The notes beneath the pieces are model-generated. The model did no database searches. It saw nothing but the letters and a program-made list of their open reading frames with translations, and was not told the origin of the DNA. Both the position numbers and the translations under genes were made by a program. A stretch of 64,000 nucleotides of DNA from Gordionus sp. m RMFG-2023 (Eukaryota > Nematomorpha > Gordioida > Chordodea > Parachordodidae). The stretch's first letter is position 1. Every line of letters starts with the position of its first letter. The DNA lies in assembly GCF_954871325.1 (NCBI RefSeq), contig NC_088775.1, positions 43,749,561-43,813,560 on the forward strand, given 5' to 3'. Shown here piece after piece: positions 44,073 through 55,907 of this stretch.

Positions 44073-44910
44073 TTTTTATAAAGTGAGTAATTTTAATTTA
44101 TTTATTTTAATAAAAGTAAAATATAATTATAAAACTATTGATAAAATTAAATCATAAATTAAATAAAAAAATTAAAGCACAATACAAACAGTGGAATATT
44201 ATATGTCGTAGATTTACAGTATATCTAATTTTATCAATTATCATATAATAATTAAATAATTTTTACCAATATAGTGAATTATATATTTTAAAGAAAACTA
44301 TAAAATAATGATAAGGACATCAGAATATATTTTTTAAAGACATTGTATTTTTTAATATTATTTTTTATTTAAAATAAATAGATGGCGTTAAATAATTGAA
44401 TGCAAATTGTTGCTATATTTATTATCAAGAGCATTGATTAGTAAATTTGTTAAAATATTATCTGTAATATATTCTCTAACTCTGTCAAATATGTCTGTAA
44501 AAGTGGAATTTTACCTAATATTTTATAAACAATTCTATATAATAAAGGAATATCTACTATACGTCTACTTACTTTTTATAAATAAATTTCTTATACTTGT
44601 TTGGAATAAATTATTACCATCTTTTATAATAATGTATATACAACTAATTTATTATATTTTATAGAAACTAATAAAAATATACTTCATATTTGTTCGTTTT
44701 TTTTATTAAAAATAACCTCCTCTCTTGTAAAAATATTTTATGACTATATATATAGACTAAGTTAATCCGGCCGAAGGCCCGCCCAAATGGGGTCTGGGGG
44801 CGAAGCCCCCAGAAATTTGTTAATTCCCTCCCCCCCCCCCTTTTTAGGAAAATCCTGGCTACGTCTATGTTTATAATTGTTAAACCATCAAATTCTTAAT
44901 TTATAATATT

Positions 44911-45302
44911 TGTTAAAGATGAAATTTTTTAAATTATTTTATTATAGTCATTTTTTTTATAAATCTCAGCATTCAAAAAGAAAATATATTTAGTTTTTTT
45001 ATATTTAATTTTACATACTTGTTTTGTTTTAAAATTATTCTTATTTAAAATTCATTCGTTATTTTATTTATAAAATATAAATATAAACTTCACTTTGCAT
45101 GAAGATTTTCTATACATTTTCCTAAACGTTATTAAGAAAATGAAAATTGTATTTTATTTATTATTCATATATATTTTATTTTTAAAACTTATATTTTATA
45201 TACATATCTCCTAGAAAAGTTATTTTTCTTAGATATATTAATATTATTCCGAACATTATTTTGATGCCGTTATAATTGTTTTTAATATAACTTGGAGATA
45301 CA
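44911..45302 (+). repeat. 5' LTR of Gypsy fossil B
   Basis: A 392-bp segment starting TGTTAAAGATG and ending ATACA. It is followed at 45308 by TGGTGGCAGCGC, a primer-binding-type sequence common in Gypsy elements. Its first ~235 bp recur at 61812, directly after a purine tract and downstream of matching gag-pol fragments. That makes this the 5' LTR of a Gypsy element spread over 17 kb by later insertions. Confidence 0.75.
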
Positions 45303-45307
45303 TTATA

Positions 45308-45330
45308 TGGTGGCAGCGCAACTAATAAGA
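45308..45330 (+). other. Primer-binding-site-like sequence of Gypsy fossil B
   Basis: TGGTGGCAGCGC lies 5 bp after the LTR end. The TGG start is the complement of a tRNA CCA end. It links the LTR to the gag-pol pieces downstream. Confidence 0.6.
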
Positions 45331-45837
45331 TCATGACATACAAATATTTAATAGTATCAAGTATCCAATAAAATACAATATCAAATACATAAGAAAAGAT
45401 TCAGAGCTCTTTTATTATGATCACTTACATGCTGATTGCTCATCTATATATCCGTGGTATGGAATGTATAGAGTCAGGCGGCATAGTATTTACAATAAAT
45501 GCGAAACGATATCAAAGATCGTGGAATACAACATATCAGAGTTGTTAAAAGACACCTTTTAAATGAATCTAGATACAGATATATAGTCTGAAAAGTTATA
45601 TAGATATACAGATACATCATCTAAAAAGTTATCTATATACAGATAAAATTTTAAAAATGTATCTAGATATAGATACAATTTTCCTAAATTAGGATTCTAT
45701 TGTGAAAATTTATGAAATGAGCTAAAATATTTATTGAATCGATATCACATTTATCAAAATATAACTAAAATAATGATTTTTAGAATTTAATATAATAATA
45801 TAATATATGAAAATATATGGTTAGATTATTATATATA

Positions 45838-46262
45838 ATTATTAGATTTCAGTAATAAAATATTTTCAAAATTCTGGTCATTAAGGCATCCTCGTTTATC
45901 TGTAAAGACATTTTTAGCTACACTAAAAAGACTACCGGGGTGGTTAAAGGGATTGTGGTATTATATTTATGAATAACAATTTTATATTAGGATATTCTTT
46001 AAAAATATTATTCATTTTAGAAAAAATTATTTAAAATTTATTGTGTATCAAAATTTAAATCATTATTAACAATCATACTATTGGCATCCACATTGGCTAC
46101 AAGATTCAATGTGAGACTGGCACAACATTGATGATTAGGTAAAATATATGATTCTGATATTTCAAAATCCTGAGCAATAGTATAAAGACTTGTTATTGAT
46201 ATTGGTACAACTGCTTCTTCATCTTCCAGATCATCCATGGATTCACTAGTATTTTCAATAGG
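45838..46262 (-). pseudogene. hAT G1 transposase, C-terminal pieces
   Basis: 46262-46038 codes for KPIENTSESMDDLEDEEAVV and a Cys/His motif region LPNHQCCASLTLNLVANVDA, matching the LPxHxRCAxHTLNLVA block of animal hAT transposases. 45962-45838 codes for LFSVAKNVFTDKRGCLNDQN and FENILLLKSNN, the dimerisation domain. The sequence between these two blocks in intact relatives (about 200 residues) is absent, so this is an internal deletion derivative. Confidence 0.75.
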
Positions 46263-46405
46263 CTTGAAAACTCTATAATAAATTAGTTATCCTAAACATA
46301 TATTATGTTTATATTTATAATAAAATTAACCTAAAAACTCTGAGTTTTGGCATTTTCAGTAATGGTCTATGAGATTTTATTTTAAATGCAATAATCCTTT
46401 GCTAT

Positions 46406-47769
46406 TAGTGATGTTAAAAGTTACTTTTGAAACATAACTAGTTACAGTTACTAATTACATTGGCAAAAACATAACTAGTTACAGTTACTAGTTACATTTT
46501 TACAAAAGTAACTAGTTACTTACTTTATACATCATTCATATGCTCATTATTTATTTATCGAATGCATTTATTTAATATAAAAAAATTAGGATAAACAAAG
46601 TATAATCAGTTATTTAAAATAATTTACAATTTATTTATATAAAAAAATATCGCAAAATTGAATATTTACATCGAATATAAAAATATATATTTACATCGAA
46701 TATAAAAATATATATTTACATAGAATATAAAAATATATATTTGCATTGAAAAAAAAACATTTATTTTTTCATAAAAATTAGAATCTAATAAATGTTTATT
46801 TGCTTTTAACAACAAATTAATTTCAAAGTTATTATCTAGGAGACGTGCTCGTTTATCTCCAAAAATGAGCTTACCTAGACTGAACAAGCGCTCTACGGGA
46901 GCACTTGATGTTAGAACAACATTATATTTAATAAAGAGTAATTTTAACTTTGGAAAATCGTTATATAAAGAAAAGTGTTGTTATTAGATTTGATAAAGTT
47001 TTCTATAAGTTCATTATCCAGAATATTTTGGCGCTTTAGGTCAAAAAATCCAACTACATCAAGTGATGTTGGTTTTGAGCATGATTCATTCGTCTGGGAT
47101 TCACTTTGAGGTATTAAGGTATTTATTAAATTTAAAATTTCCTCCTTTTTTGCTTTATTCCTTTCTTGCCTAATCCAAGACCAGTCAGTTTTAAATAAAG
47201 GGTGAAGAATTGCAGCAATGATGTTGTCATTATCATAAAGATTATTAAACCTATAACATGATATTTTTTGTTAGACTTGGTTCTTGTAAGTAATGATTAA
47301 TAATTTAATATTAAATTCTAAAATAATTTGTCTTTGTTTTTCCTTATACTAAATTTAAAATTTTTTTTATTACGTATGATATGAAGTTCCAATGCTTGTT
47401 ACTTGACGGAAAAAATATATTGTGCTACATTTGTAAATAAATATAATATTAAAGTTTATTAAATTACTTGAATTTGCTTATAAAATTATGAAGCCCAGCA
47501 GCAATGTAACAATTTAAGAAAAGAAAATCAATTTGAACGGGAAATTATAACAATCAGACATTTTCTTAATTTATCACAACATATTAAAAATAAAATTAAT
47601 TATTTGAATATATCTTTAAAAGTAACTAGTTACTTTTGGCAGTTACATTCCAAAAATTATATCTAGTTACAGTTACTAGTTACAATTTTAAAAATATAAC
47701 TAGTTACAGTTATTTTTTAGCCAAAATGTAACTAGTTACAGGTAACTACTAGTTACCTTAACATCACTA
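46406..47769 (-). mobile_element. hAT transposon G2, nested in G1
   Basis: The ends are TAGTGATGTTAA and the inverse TTAACATCACTA, flanked by TTTGCTAT and CTTGCTAT (seven of eight match). About 130 bp at each end is packed with GTAACTAGTTAC palindromes. It interrupts the G1 transposase between the IASS and FKIKSHRP segments. The 1.36-kb element keeps only the C-terminal part of a hAT transposase, so it is non-autonomous. The G2 family, with TAACTAGTTAC subterminal repeats, resembles hAT families seen in other animals. Confidence 0.88.
46745..47270 (-). pseudogene. hAT G2 transposase C-terminus
   Basis: The minus strand reads ILHPLFKTDWSWIRQERNKA, KPTSLDVVGFFDLKRQNILD, then SSAPVERLFSLGKLIFGDKR and ARLLDNNFEINLLLKANKHL. 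The SSAPVERLFS block is the hallmark of the hAT dimerisation domain. A single frame change lies near 46975. The catalytic core is not present. Confidence 0.85.
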
Positions 47770-48592
47770 CTTGCTATATCTTGTAAATTCTTAGCTATTT
47801 TATCATATGTATGACTACCAGTCATTTTTTTACAAGCCCACGCTACATTTTTTTTTCCAAACTTGTTGGATCTATATAGTGTGCCGTGACTTTTATGTAT
47901 GAACTAAAAATTAACCTTTTTTAAAACTGCTCATATGATTTGTTCTTGATCAATTATCATACAAATTTAAATGTTAGCTATACCGGAAATAGGCACTCCA
48001 ACAATCTTCTATTGTGCATATTAGCGATGGTTCTATTAGACTTTTTATGATTTCTTTCTTTTCATTTTCCAATCTTTGGGAAATTCTACCATCCACTGTC
48101 TGTTGGCAAATTATATTTTTTTGTAGAGCTAATGTTTTAATCATTTTTATAAATGAAGGATTTTTCAACAATTAAAAATAGCTGAGTGCTAGCTATAATA
48201 AAAACACTTATTATATCATCTAAAGTAGTTTGGTTCAAGTCTGAGGTCTCTTGGAAAAAATATTAGTGGACTATGAGTCTAGTTCAATATTTTTTTTAAT
48301 AGATTTATTCTCCTTCCCCTATTTTATTTTCATTAACAGTGTTTGATGTTTTCTCTTAAAATTTAAAATTACAATTGTAAACATTTATTTAGATCTATAC
48401 CCTTAAATGTTTTACAATGTTGCAAGTTGAGGTAATGTTAACTAAAATTTTTGTATTTTTTGGTAGACATGGCAAACATTTTACTATCAGAGATTTGTTT
48501 TCTTTATTTTGAGATATTATTTAAACATATGCTCTATAAATTAGCGATGGAAAAACAATGTCGAAACTTATTAGTGCTTCATTGATTATTAC

Positions 48593-48634
48593 TTCTTCTT
48601 CTTCTTCTTTTTCTTCTTCTTCTTCTTCTTCATC
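48593..48634 (-). repeat. GAA microsatellite encoding an acidic run in hAT G1
   Basis: A (CTT)n tract on the plus strand. On the minus strand it follows an ATG and encodes a run of Glu with one Lys, plausibly the N-terminus of the G1 transposase. Confidence 0.7.
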
Positions 48635-49090
48635 CATATTAATATTAATCTAAAATAAATTTTTAAAATTAGTATAATAAAATAAAATTAACCAATCCAT
48701 TGAAAGTAAAAATGGCAGATTCCTTGAGATGGGTTGTAATATCCTGGTTTATTGATAAACTCGGACATAATATTAAGTGCATATTTATATATATATTTTT
48801 TTTATATATAAGTTTATTATATATATATAATTTTTTATTATAGTAGTCTTAATATTTTTTAATATATATATATATATTTAAATTGTATGTAAATTTTACA
48901 TTCAAATATTTTTATTTATAATATAGAAAAGCGTTAAATAAAAGTATATCAAAATATATCTTACAAAGTTCTAAAAACAGATATAGATACCTCTAAAATA
49001 ACATCGAGATACAGATACTGATATCTATAAAATAATATCTAGGTACCGATACTTTAACAAAAAATCTATCTAAATACTTTAACAACTCTG

Positions 49091-50870
49091 CATCGTATCA
49101 TATATTTTTTTATATAACATATTATAAATTGATAAAATCATAAATTATTAAATAAATTGATAAAAATGAAACCATTGATAAAAATGAAACCATTAATAAA
49201 TATTAAAAATAATACACTACATTTTCAAGCAATGTGGAGTTATTTATAAGAAAATTTGAGGACATATTTAGGGACTGACAACTAGCTGATATTGAAAAGG
49301 CAAACTTACTACGAAGTTACTCGACGACGAATATATAAAGCTGGTGACTGTATGCTCATCGACGGACTTCATAAATCCAACGATTTTAATCAAAAGATTG
49401 AGAATACTTCACCCAGAAAGGTCACATGCTTCGTATTTAACTGAATTTAACGCCGCCATTCAAAAGAAAAATGAAACATATAGCAATTGGGTAACCCGTA
49501 TTTGTGTGTTAAGTAATAAATGTAAGTTCACTGATTATAGTAGAGTACTAGAAAACGTAAAAGTATCATTTATAAATAATTATATCAGTCAGAAAATTTC
49601 TCGTTAACATTACAATAAGTAAAGTTTTGAGTATAGCGAATGGAATAGAGGGAAGAATTAAAAAATGATATAATTTTTAAAGTAGAAAATATATCTGTAA
49701 ATGAAAAAATAGAAAGTGAAACATCGTCAGTAAAACATATAGATGGGCAGAGAGGTAAAAGGATTGAAACAGATTGACAAATGATTAGGCATAAGGACAA
49801 CAAGAGAAGACAATATACGCAATACAATTACGATAATAGACAATAGTGGACACCAAGGTACAATGACTATCAAAGGAATAATTATCATGAAAACAATTAC
49901 AACCCTAGATATCAGAACAACTACAATTTAAAATTTTATAATAATGACAGAACTAAGGGCCAAGATCGTATAATAATTTTTCAAGATTTAATAACAGGGC
50001 TAATTATAATAATAATTACAATAACCATAGATATAATAATGATAATAATTACAGATATAATAGACAGTATAACGATTCTAGATTTATATCGAGATGCAAC
50101 AATAGTCAAAATTTTAATCAATCATATAACAACAGATATCCAAACAACGAAATTAACCAACCTCAATATTCGAACAAGATTAATACCGTTAAATAGACAA
50201 AATAAAAGAGGACAATAATGATAAATTAGAGAAAAGGAATATAATTTATTTAACATAGATGTGAATAATATGGACGTAGATCATGGTAACAGAGTTCACG
50301 ATGCGTATAAAGTCACCTTATACCTAAATAATGTGCCAACGTTAATGCAGATAGATACAGGATCAAGATTTACGATACTACCGATTGATATTGCAAGAAT
50401 GATTGGAATTAAAATCTTAAATAAATAGGATACAAAATTAACTGGATATGATGGAGAAGGATAAAAGTATTGGGCACTATAAAGTCAAAATGAGATACGA
50501 AGACAACACTCAACTTTTAAATGCTTATGTTGCCCAAAGTGACAAGATTGCTTTGGGTAAATTTGTGAATCTGACCGAGGATGATTATTGATACTATACA
50601 AAAATTAATAAAGCAATGTATTTTAAAATTAAACAAAATGCCAATATTTCGCAGCTACGTCAAACTACATTAAAAACAAAATGCAATACCAAAAATCATA
50701 CCACCAACGTGTTTTATATTCAAGTTGATTTAATAACAAAAGGATTGCAAAAACGGATAGATGATAAAATTATTGAACTTGTTCAAGATGTTCGCTGGGC
50801 GAGTCCTCTCACACTTGTTTTTAAGAGTGATGGTTCACTAAGACTCTGCGCAGATTTCAAAAATACTATA
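49091..50870 (+). mobile_element. Gypsy fossil B, gag, protease and start of RT
   Basis: 49344-49607 resembles Gag (a short-sequence match to retrotransposon Gag: YLTEFNAAIQKKNETYSNWV). About 49850-50170 is a run of Asn- and Tyr-rich codons, probably a disordered Gag tail. About 50280-50590 contains a retropepsin active-site region (LMQIDTGSRFTIL). 50616-50870 is the start of RT (WASPLTLVFKSDGSLRLCAD). The element is cut at 50870 by a large composite insertion and resumes at 59183. It carries several breaks. PBS and 5' LTR lie to the left of hAT G1. Confidence 0.85.
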
Positions 50871-51247
50871 TGTTGTGTATATATATTTGCATTGAAATTT
50901 GTGTATTCGCTTTCATATAACTTTTAATTTGTGTATTCATTGTCAATTTTTCGTTAATTTAGCAAGTCATCATCCTCATAAAAAATTAATATTTTTTATT
51001 TTTATGATTAGGTAAGATTATTAATAAATTCTTATTTATTCAGAAGGGAGAAATAGTATAAATTGAGGGTATAAAAAAGAAAAACGAGGATTATGAATTT
51101 ATTATTTTTAAATTAGTAAATTCTTAGATTATAAAAATATTATTTTTCGGCTTATGTAAAACCCAAAAATAATTAACACATAAGAAATAAATAAAAGATT
51201 TCTTATTTTGTGTATATTAAATTATATTTTGTGGTCTCGAGTTCTCT
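50871..51247 (+). repeat. Left inverted terminal repeat of the composite
   Basis: Starts TGTTGTGTATATATATTTG and ends near GTGGTCTCGAGTTC. About 40 bases further in (51276-51308) lies CAAATTTCAAGACAAATATA ending ATAACA, which is the inverse of this repeat's own outer end. The full left unit may therefore be an LTR-like 438-bp segment. Confidence 0.85.
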
Positions 51248-51308
51248 TGTGTCTCTTGTTATTTTTTTAATTTTAACAAATTTCAAGACAAATATATATG
51301 TATATAAC

Positions 51309-51869
51309 ACGCTCCCGCTAATCAAAAACCAAACGTTGCACTTCAATCTATCCCTGGCATAATTATTGTCCTTTCATGGTGCTTCGAATTTGAAATGGTA
51401 GTTAGCTCCTTGAGTATCCTCCCTTTGCGGTAATCGCTGATCTACTTTTCATTATTATCATCTATCGCACAGGTGTTGAGTCACACCATATCCATATCCA
51501 ATTGAGTCACACCATATCCATATCCAATCTTTGCTCTAGTTGCCCCCTACTTTCATGGAATAAATTAAGCACTATATTTAGTTAAATATTTTTTCCCCAC
51601 TAATTTTCGATCAATTAATTCCTCCTAATCATACTTCCAATCGTATCCACTCCCCTTTTCAATTGATCCCGACGTATTCCCTCTCTTCCATAGGTGAATT
51701 TTACTTGATTTAATTTGTGTCCCATATTTTCCATGATTACCCCGGATTCCCATTCCTTGCACCCCCAAATATTCTGGCCCATACAATCTGTCCCACTGCA
51801 AACTCAGGCGTCTTACCTATCACCTATCCCACCTCCTGATTCGGTTTCTGTTTTAATAAATCTTATAAT
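51309..51869. other. Pyrimidine-rich segment, end region of Gypsy fossil E
   Basis: GC-richer than the flanks and pyrimidine-rich on the plus strand. On the minus strand it would be the purine-rich 3' part of the integrase region and tail of Gypsy fossil E. I see no distinct domain. A short direct repeat (GAGTCACACCATATCCATATCCAAT-like, two copies) occurs at 51477-51525. Confidence 0.5.
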
Positions 51870-53190
51870 ATCTTAGTTAGTCTCCCTAAAAACTTCTCTT
51901 CTGGAGATTGCTCTTCTTCCGTCCGAATGTTGTTGTAATATGCCACTGCTGTCCAAATTTCCCCTCCTCCATACTTTGATTTTCTTAACCAGTTTTTGAT
52001 AATCAACACCATCCTCTCCACTTGACCATTTGAACTTAGATGATATGGCGGTGCTAAAATATGCTTTGCCCCAGTTTCTATGCAAAACGTCTTAAACTGT
52101 TCACTGATAAAAGCTGGAACTACGTCAGATACTATCGTTCGCTACTCCGAACCTGGCCCATAGATTTTCAACGTCTTCACTATCACTTGAGTCGTTGATC
52201 CCCTTACTTCTTTGTACTACACCCATTTTGAGTATGCGTCCACCACGAGTATATAAATGTTATTTTTAAAGTCAGAGGTTAATGTGTATCCGCTCCCACG
52301 GCTTGGTTGGCCAAACACTTTTCTTGTCTTTATGGGGCATCTTGGCCCATGTATTGTACATTAAACAGCTCCTGCTGATATTTTTAATATCTCTATTCAT
52401 TCCCGGCCACCACACATATTCTCGGTCCCATTGTTCCATTTTCTCAACTCCTTGATTCCGAATCATAGTCAACACCGCATCCCTTAATTTGATCGTACTA
52501 CACCTCTATTCCCTCGTACTACACATTTATACACTATAGACAATTCATTTCATGAATATTTAAAAGCTATGTCTCCTTCTCGCCATGTCTTAGTCCCTTT
52601 ACGCATGCTTTGATACATATTAATTCGCGATCCTTTAATGTGACTTTCTTGAGTTGTTCCTACTTTAGATATTCCTACCATCGCCCTATCAAGTGCTCAT
52701 CCTCCTCATCCATTCCTTTTAACTCACTATCTTCAAATTCCCCGCCGATATTTCAATTTTAAGTCAAAATTGCTTACAAGTAATAACCACTGTAGTCTAG
52801 GCGATAACATTAGTTCTTTATTATCTTTCCTAAAAAGATGCACCAGCTGTTTATGATCCGTATATACCAGGAATCTACGCCCTAATAAGTACTTTCGGCA
52901 TTTAGTCAATCCAGAAATAGCGGCTAGCGCTTCTTGTGCGATAACCGAATATCTGGTTTCCACCGCTCTAAAAAAACATTACTTCCAAATCCTTATTAAA
53001 ACACACTAGAACTGGTTCCCTCCCGATCCTAGATATCAACCCCTCAAAAGCCTCATCCTTTCCATTCCTCCATTTAAATTTTTCTCCTTTCTTTAAAAAT
53101 TTATACAACGGCACCGCTATTTGAGCGAAGCCCTCCACAAATCTGTAATAATAATTTACCATACCAAGAAGGGCTTGCATCTCCACTTTA
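51870..53190 (-). mobile_element. Gypsy fossil E, RT end, RNase H and integrase pieces
   Basis: Minus strand, in order: the end of RT (53186-52968, LLGMVNYYYRFVEGFAQIA), RNase H (52963-52733, with YTDHKQLVHLF), the integrase zinc region (52475-52272, MYNTWAKMPH with CX2-type spacing lost) and part of the integrase core (to about 51870). It is related to family A. It has several breaks and is separated from its own RT start at 55.3-55.9 kb by a hAT insertion. Confidence 0.85.
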
Positions 53191-53225
53191 TTATTTGGCC
53201 TTAGTAGTTCTATTACTTAAATCTC

Positions 53226-55304
53226 AAATAAAATATAATTAAGTAATAGTAATGGCGCCATAAAATTTATTGTCAATTTTTAACTGTAAAGATGAACACA
53301 TCTGCAGCATAATTTTGTGAATCTTTTTAAAATTCTTCTGATTGTAACTACACATTAACAGCATGTAGTAGATTTCCTACATGTGAAATCATTCCTAAAT
53401 ATACCTCTGCCATTCATTATTGAAAAAAATTTTCAAAATGTTTGGACAGCTTTTATAATCTTTATTTAAGAAATATTTTTTTAAAGGTTTATAAAATTTT
53501 AAAATTCTATCGATGGTGGGTAGTAGGAACATATCGCATCCAACATTGTGCTGACTCAATTTTTACACTCTGTTTTTACCAAATTCACTGAGGCATTATC
53601 AGATCAGAGACATACTCGCATATTTTTTCCAAGCATGGGGATTTATCGTTATTAAGAAAAAATTCTACCCATTTCTTCTTTGCTTTTAGACCATCTAACT
53701 TTAAGTATTTTGGCGAATCATAAATAATAGAGAGAATTACAATCTCCTCAAACAAGACATTAATATTTTCGGTATTTTTAATATATTTATTAAATTATAA
53801 AGCATGAATTGATGGTTTCTGTTCCAAGGTCATAATATTTATACATTTGTAAATAGTTATTAAAATCAAATTTTGATTGTAAATATTCTAAAATTGTCTT
53901 AATAAAAATATCTGCTTCGTATTATTTGAACATTTTAATATAATATTTTTAGCAATAGCGCCATAAAATTTATTATCAATTTTTAACTGTAGAGATGAAC
54001 AGAGCTGTAGCATGATTTTGTGAATCTTTTTTAATTAAGAATATTCTGATTGCAACTGAATATTAACTGCATGAAGTAGTTTTACTACATATAAAAGGAA
54101 TCCCAAATATGCTTCTGCCATTTCATACTCGAAAAATTTTTTCAAAATTTTAGGACAGCTTTTAAAATCTCTATTTAAGAAGTATTTTTTTAAGGTGTAA
54201 AATTTTAAAATTATATCGATGGCAGGTATTAATGGCAACCACCTGATAGGTATATATCACAACAACTCACACCATTCCAAGTCAGACCACTTCACCAACT
54301 CTTTTAGTTGATGAACTAAATTCGTTAAAACATTTCATCGCAATTATTTCGACATCCACATATAGTACATTCATTGCCTTCTTGCAAGAATTATGTATTA
54401 TATGGCATATACAGCCAATTGGTATTCATTCATTATTGTGCTGCCTCATTTCTAACTTTGGTTTTTGCCAAAATTTACAGAGGCATTATCAGCGCAGAAA
54501 GCTGACATGCAAATCATTGATAACCCTGAATCAGCTATATTTACCATTATGTGGCTAGCTACATTGTTGGATTTTTCACTATCCGAGGAAAGAATTTTAA
54601 CAGTTTTATTGAAATGTTCTTATTCTTGTTGAAATAGCGAAGGATCGAGGGAAATGTTTTAATAATTCCCTTATTAGATGCATCTGTTAGAATTGCATAT
54701 GGATGCCTATCTTTCAAAACGTCTATAATTGACCTCTAGAATTCAGGTACTAAATCACTTGTAATAGCTTTGCTCATTTTTGTTCTGCCACGAGTAAGGT
54801 TTGCACTTATAATGGAGTCGTTAAATATCATGAGAAAAAGATTCGACCCACATTGTGATGATATAGTTCTGTGAATGTTGAACGACATAATAGATGTAAT
54901 CCATTTCTGCAAATGTAGTTGCATCTGTAATATTTATTATTTTTGTGAATATTTTTGTATTGCAATCGATGTTGATATACTCCCCTGTACTGACTTATAT
55001 GAATAAAATGATGTTGATTTATTATTGGATAAAAATAAAACAGGATAGAAAGAAATTTACAAACTAGATTTGTTTTTCGAATAAATATTTAAAATTTATT
55101 TAAAAAATATAAAAATAATCAATTATGTCTTTCAAAATTATTATTTAAATATTAAAAACGTTAAAATACTATTAAAATTGCTAAAAAATTGCGGTAGATT
55201 TGTGCGGGAGATTTTCAATTGCGGTAGTTTTGCGGGAGAGAGATAACTGCGTGTAAACTAAAAAATTGCGGGAGTCTCCCGCTGATGGGGGCAAACATGG
55301 CAAC
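53226..55304 (-). mobile_element. hAT transposon inserted in Gypsy fossil E
   Basis: The right end reads CAAACATGGCAACCCTG, the inverse of the CAGGGTTGCC-type hAT end. It is preceded by subterminal GCGGGAG and ACCGCAATT repeats (55180-55280). The left end is not clear and is probably truncated. Transposase pieces on the minus strand: ANLTRGRTKMSKAITSDLVP at 54820-54740, the DASNKGIIKTFPSILRYF block at about 54690-54630, and a C-terminal KYFLNRDFKSCPKILKKFFE block at 54238-54035. A diverged second copy of the C-terminal block lies at 53540-53226, so the element is either partly duplicated or two related copies are joined. Confidence 0.75.
53235..54238 (-). repeat. Diverged direct duplication inside the hAT
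   Basis: About 290 bp at 53245-53530 and 53945-54235 align from GCGCCATAAAATTTATT to TATCGATGG, at perhaps 80-85% identity with indels. Both code for the same hAT C-terminal block on the minus strand. The 53540-53940 part between them encodes another transposase piece (KAKKKWVEFF region). Confidence 0.8.
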
Positions 55305-55311
55305 CCTGCTC

Positions 55312-55869
55312 CTAACACACATTTTCAGGCTTGACCGCAAACCCTTTCCTTAACTGAGCATCTCCTCTATTTTCATGTTGCTCAGGAATTATTCCCGTCA
55401 CCAATACATCATCCATATAATAAAAAAACCCTTCTAAGCATTGGAACGGCTGCCATAGTTCGTTAAAAAATTGGCGCCAAAACGCTAAGCCTAAAAGGCA
55501 ACCTGCGAAATGCGTCTTTGGCGTAGTAATAGTCAATAGTATATGCACCTCGGACTTTATCCGTAATTGTAAATAGCCATTTGAAAAATTCACCTTCGAA
55601 AAATATACACTTGCCTTTAAACTAGCCAATATCTCTTCAATTCGCGGCAAGTGATATTTCACTTCCACAACCCAAGGATTTCGCGTGACTCGGAAATGTG
55701 CTAACAAACGGAGTTTTCCATTGGCCTTTTTTACCGGCACTACCGGAGTTGCCCACTCGCTATATTCACCGAAAACACAATTCCCTTTTTTACCCATTGA
55801 TCCAATTCTATTCCCACTTCTCTTCGCCACTCGAACGGTACTAGCCACAATAAAAAATTTTTGGCACAC
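55312..55869 (-). mobile_element. Gypsy fossil E, N-terminal RT piece
   Basis: A minus-strand 185-residue frame resembling RT: WATPVVPVKKANGKLRLLAH, YHLPRIEEILASLKASVYFS, then ITTPKTHFAGCLLGLAFWRQ and the YMDDV catalytic box. It matches the RT start of family A. The hAT at 53226-55304 separates it from the rest of its pol region. Fossil. Confidence 0.88.
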
Positions 55870-55907
55870 AGCCCTATTTTATTTTAATATCTACTTCATA
55901 ATTAATT

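Larger units (their letters stand above)
39981..44869. mobile_element. hAT-like element enlarged by LINE insertions
   Basis: The left end CATATGCGTAGCCAAGGG and the inverse of the right end, CATAGACGTAGCCAGGA, form an imperfect terminal inverted repeat next to long C/G runs. The flanking octamers TATATAAT and TTTATAAT agree at seven of eight positions. Ends of this type (CGTAGCCAGGATTTT plus a G run) belong to hAT-like elements. The interior is dominated by the RTE LINE copies and their repeat arrays. About 44100-44760 is AT-rich with no readable transposase, so it is non-autonomous. Confidence 0.6.
45537..49090 (-). mobile_element. hAT transposon G1, inserted in Gypsy fossil B
   Basis: The ends are CAGAGTTGTTAAA and TTTAACAACTCTG in inverse. 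The flanking octamers CAACATAT and CATCGTAT agree at six of eight positions. Subterminal DNA at both ends is full of TATCTAGATACAGATA-like repeats. Transposase pieces on the minus strand, in order: an acidic N-terminus at 48640-48530 encoded by a GAA microsatellite, FIKMIK...CTIEDCWSAYFRYS at 48171-47974, IDPTSLEKKNVAWACKKMTG at 47900-47780, a LPNHQCCASLTLNLVA block at 46238-46038, and the C-terminal dimerisation domain (LFSVAKNVFTDKRG) at 45962-45838. The middle of the transposase is missing and a second hAT is inserted at 46406, so it is defective. Confidence 0.85.
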
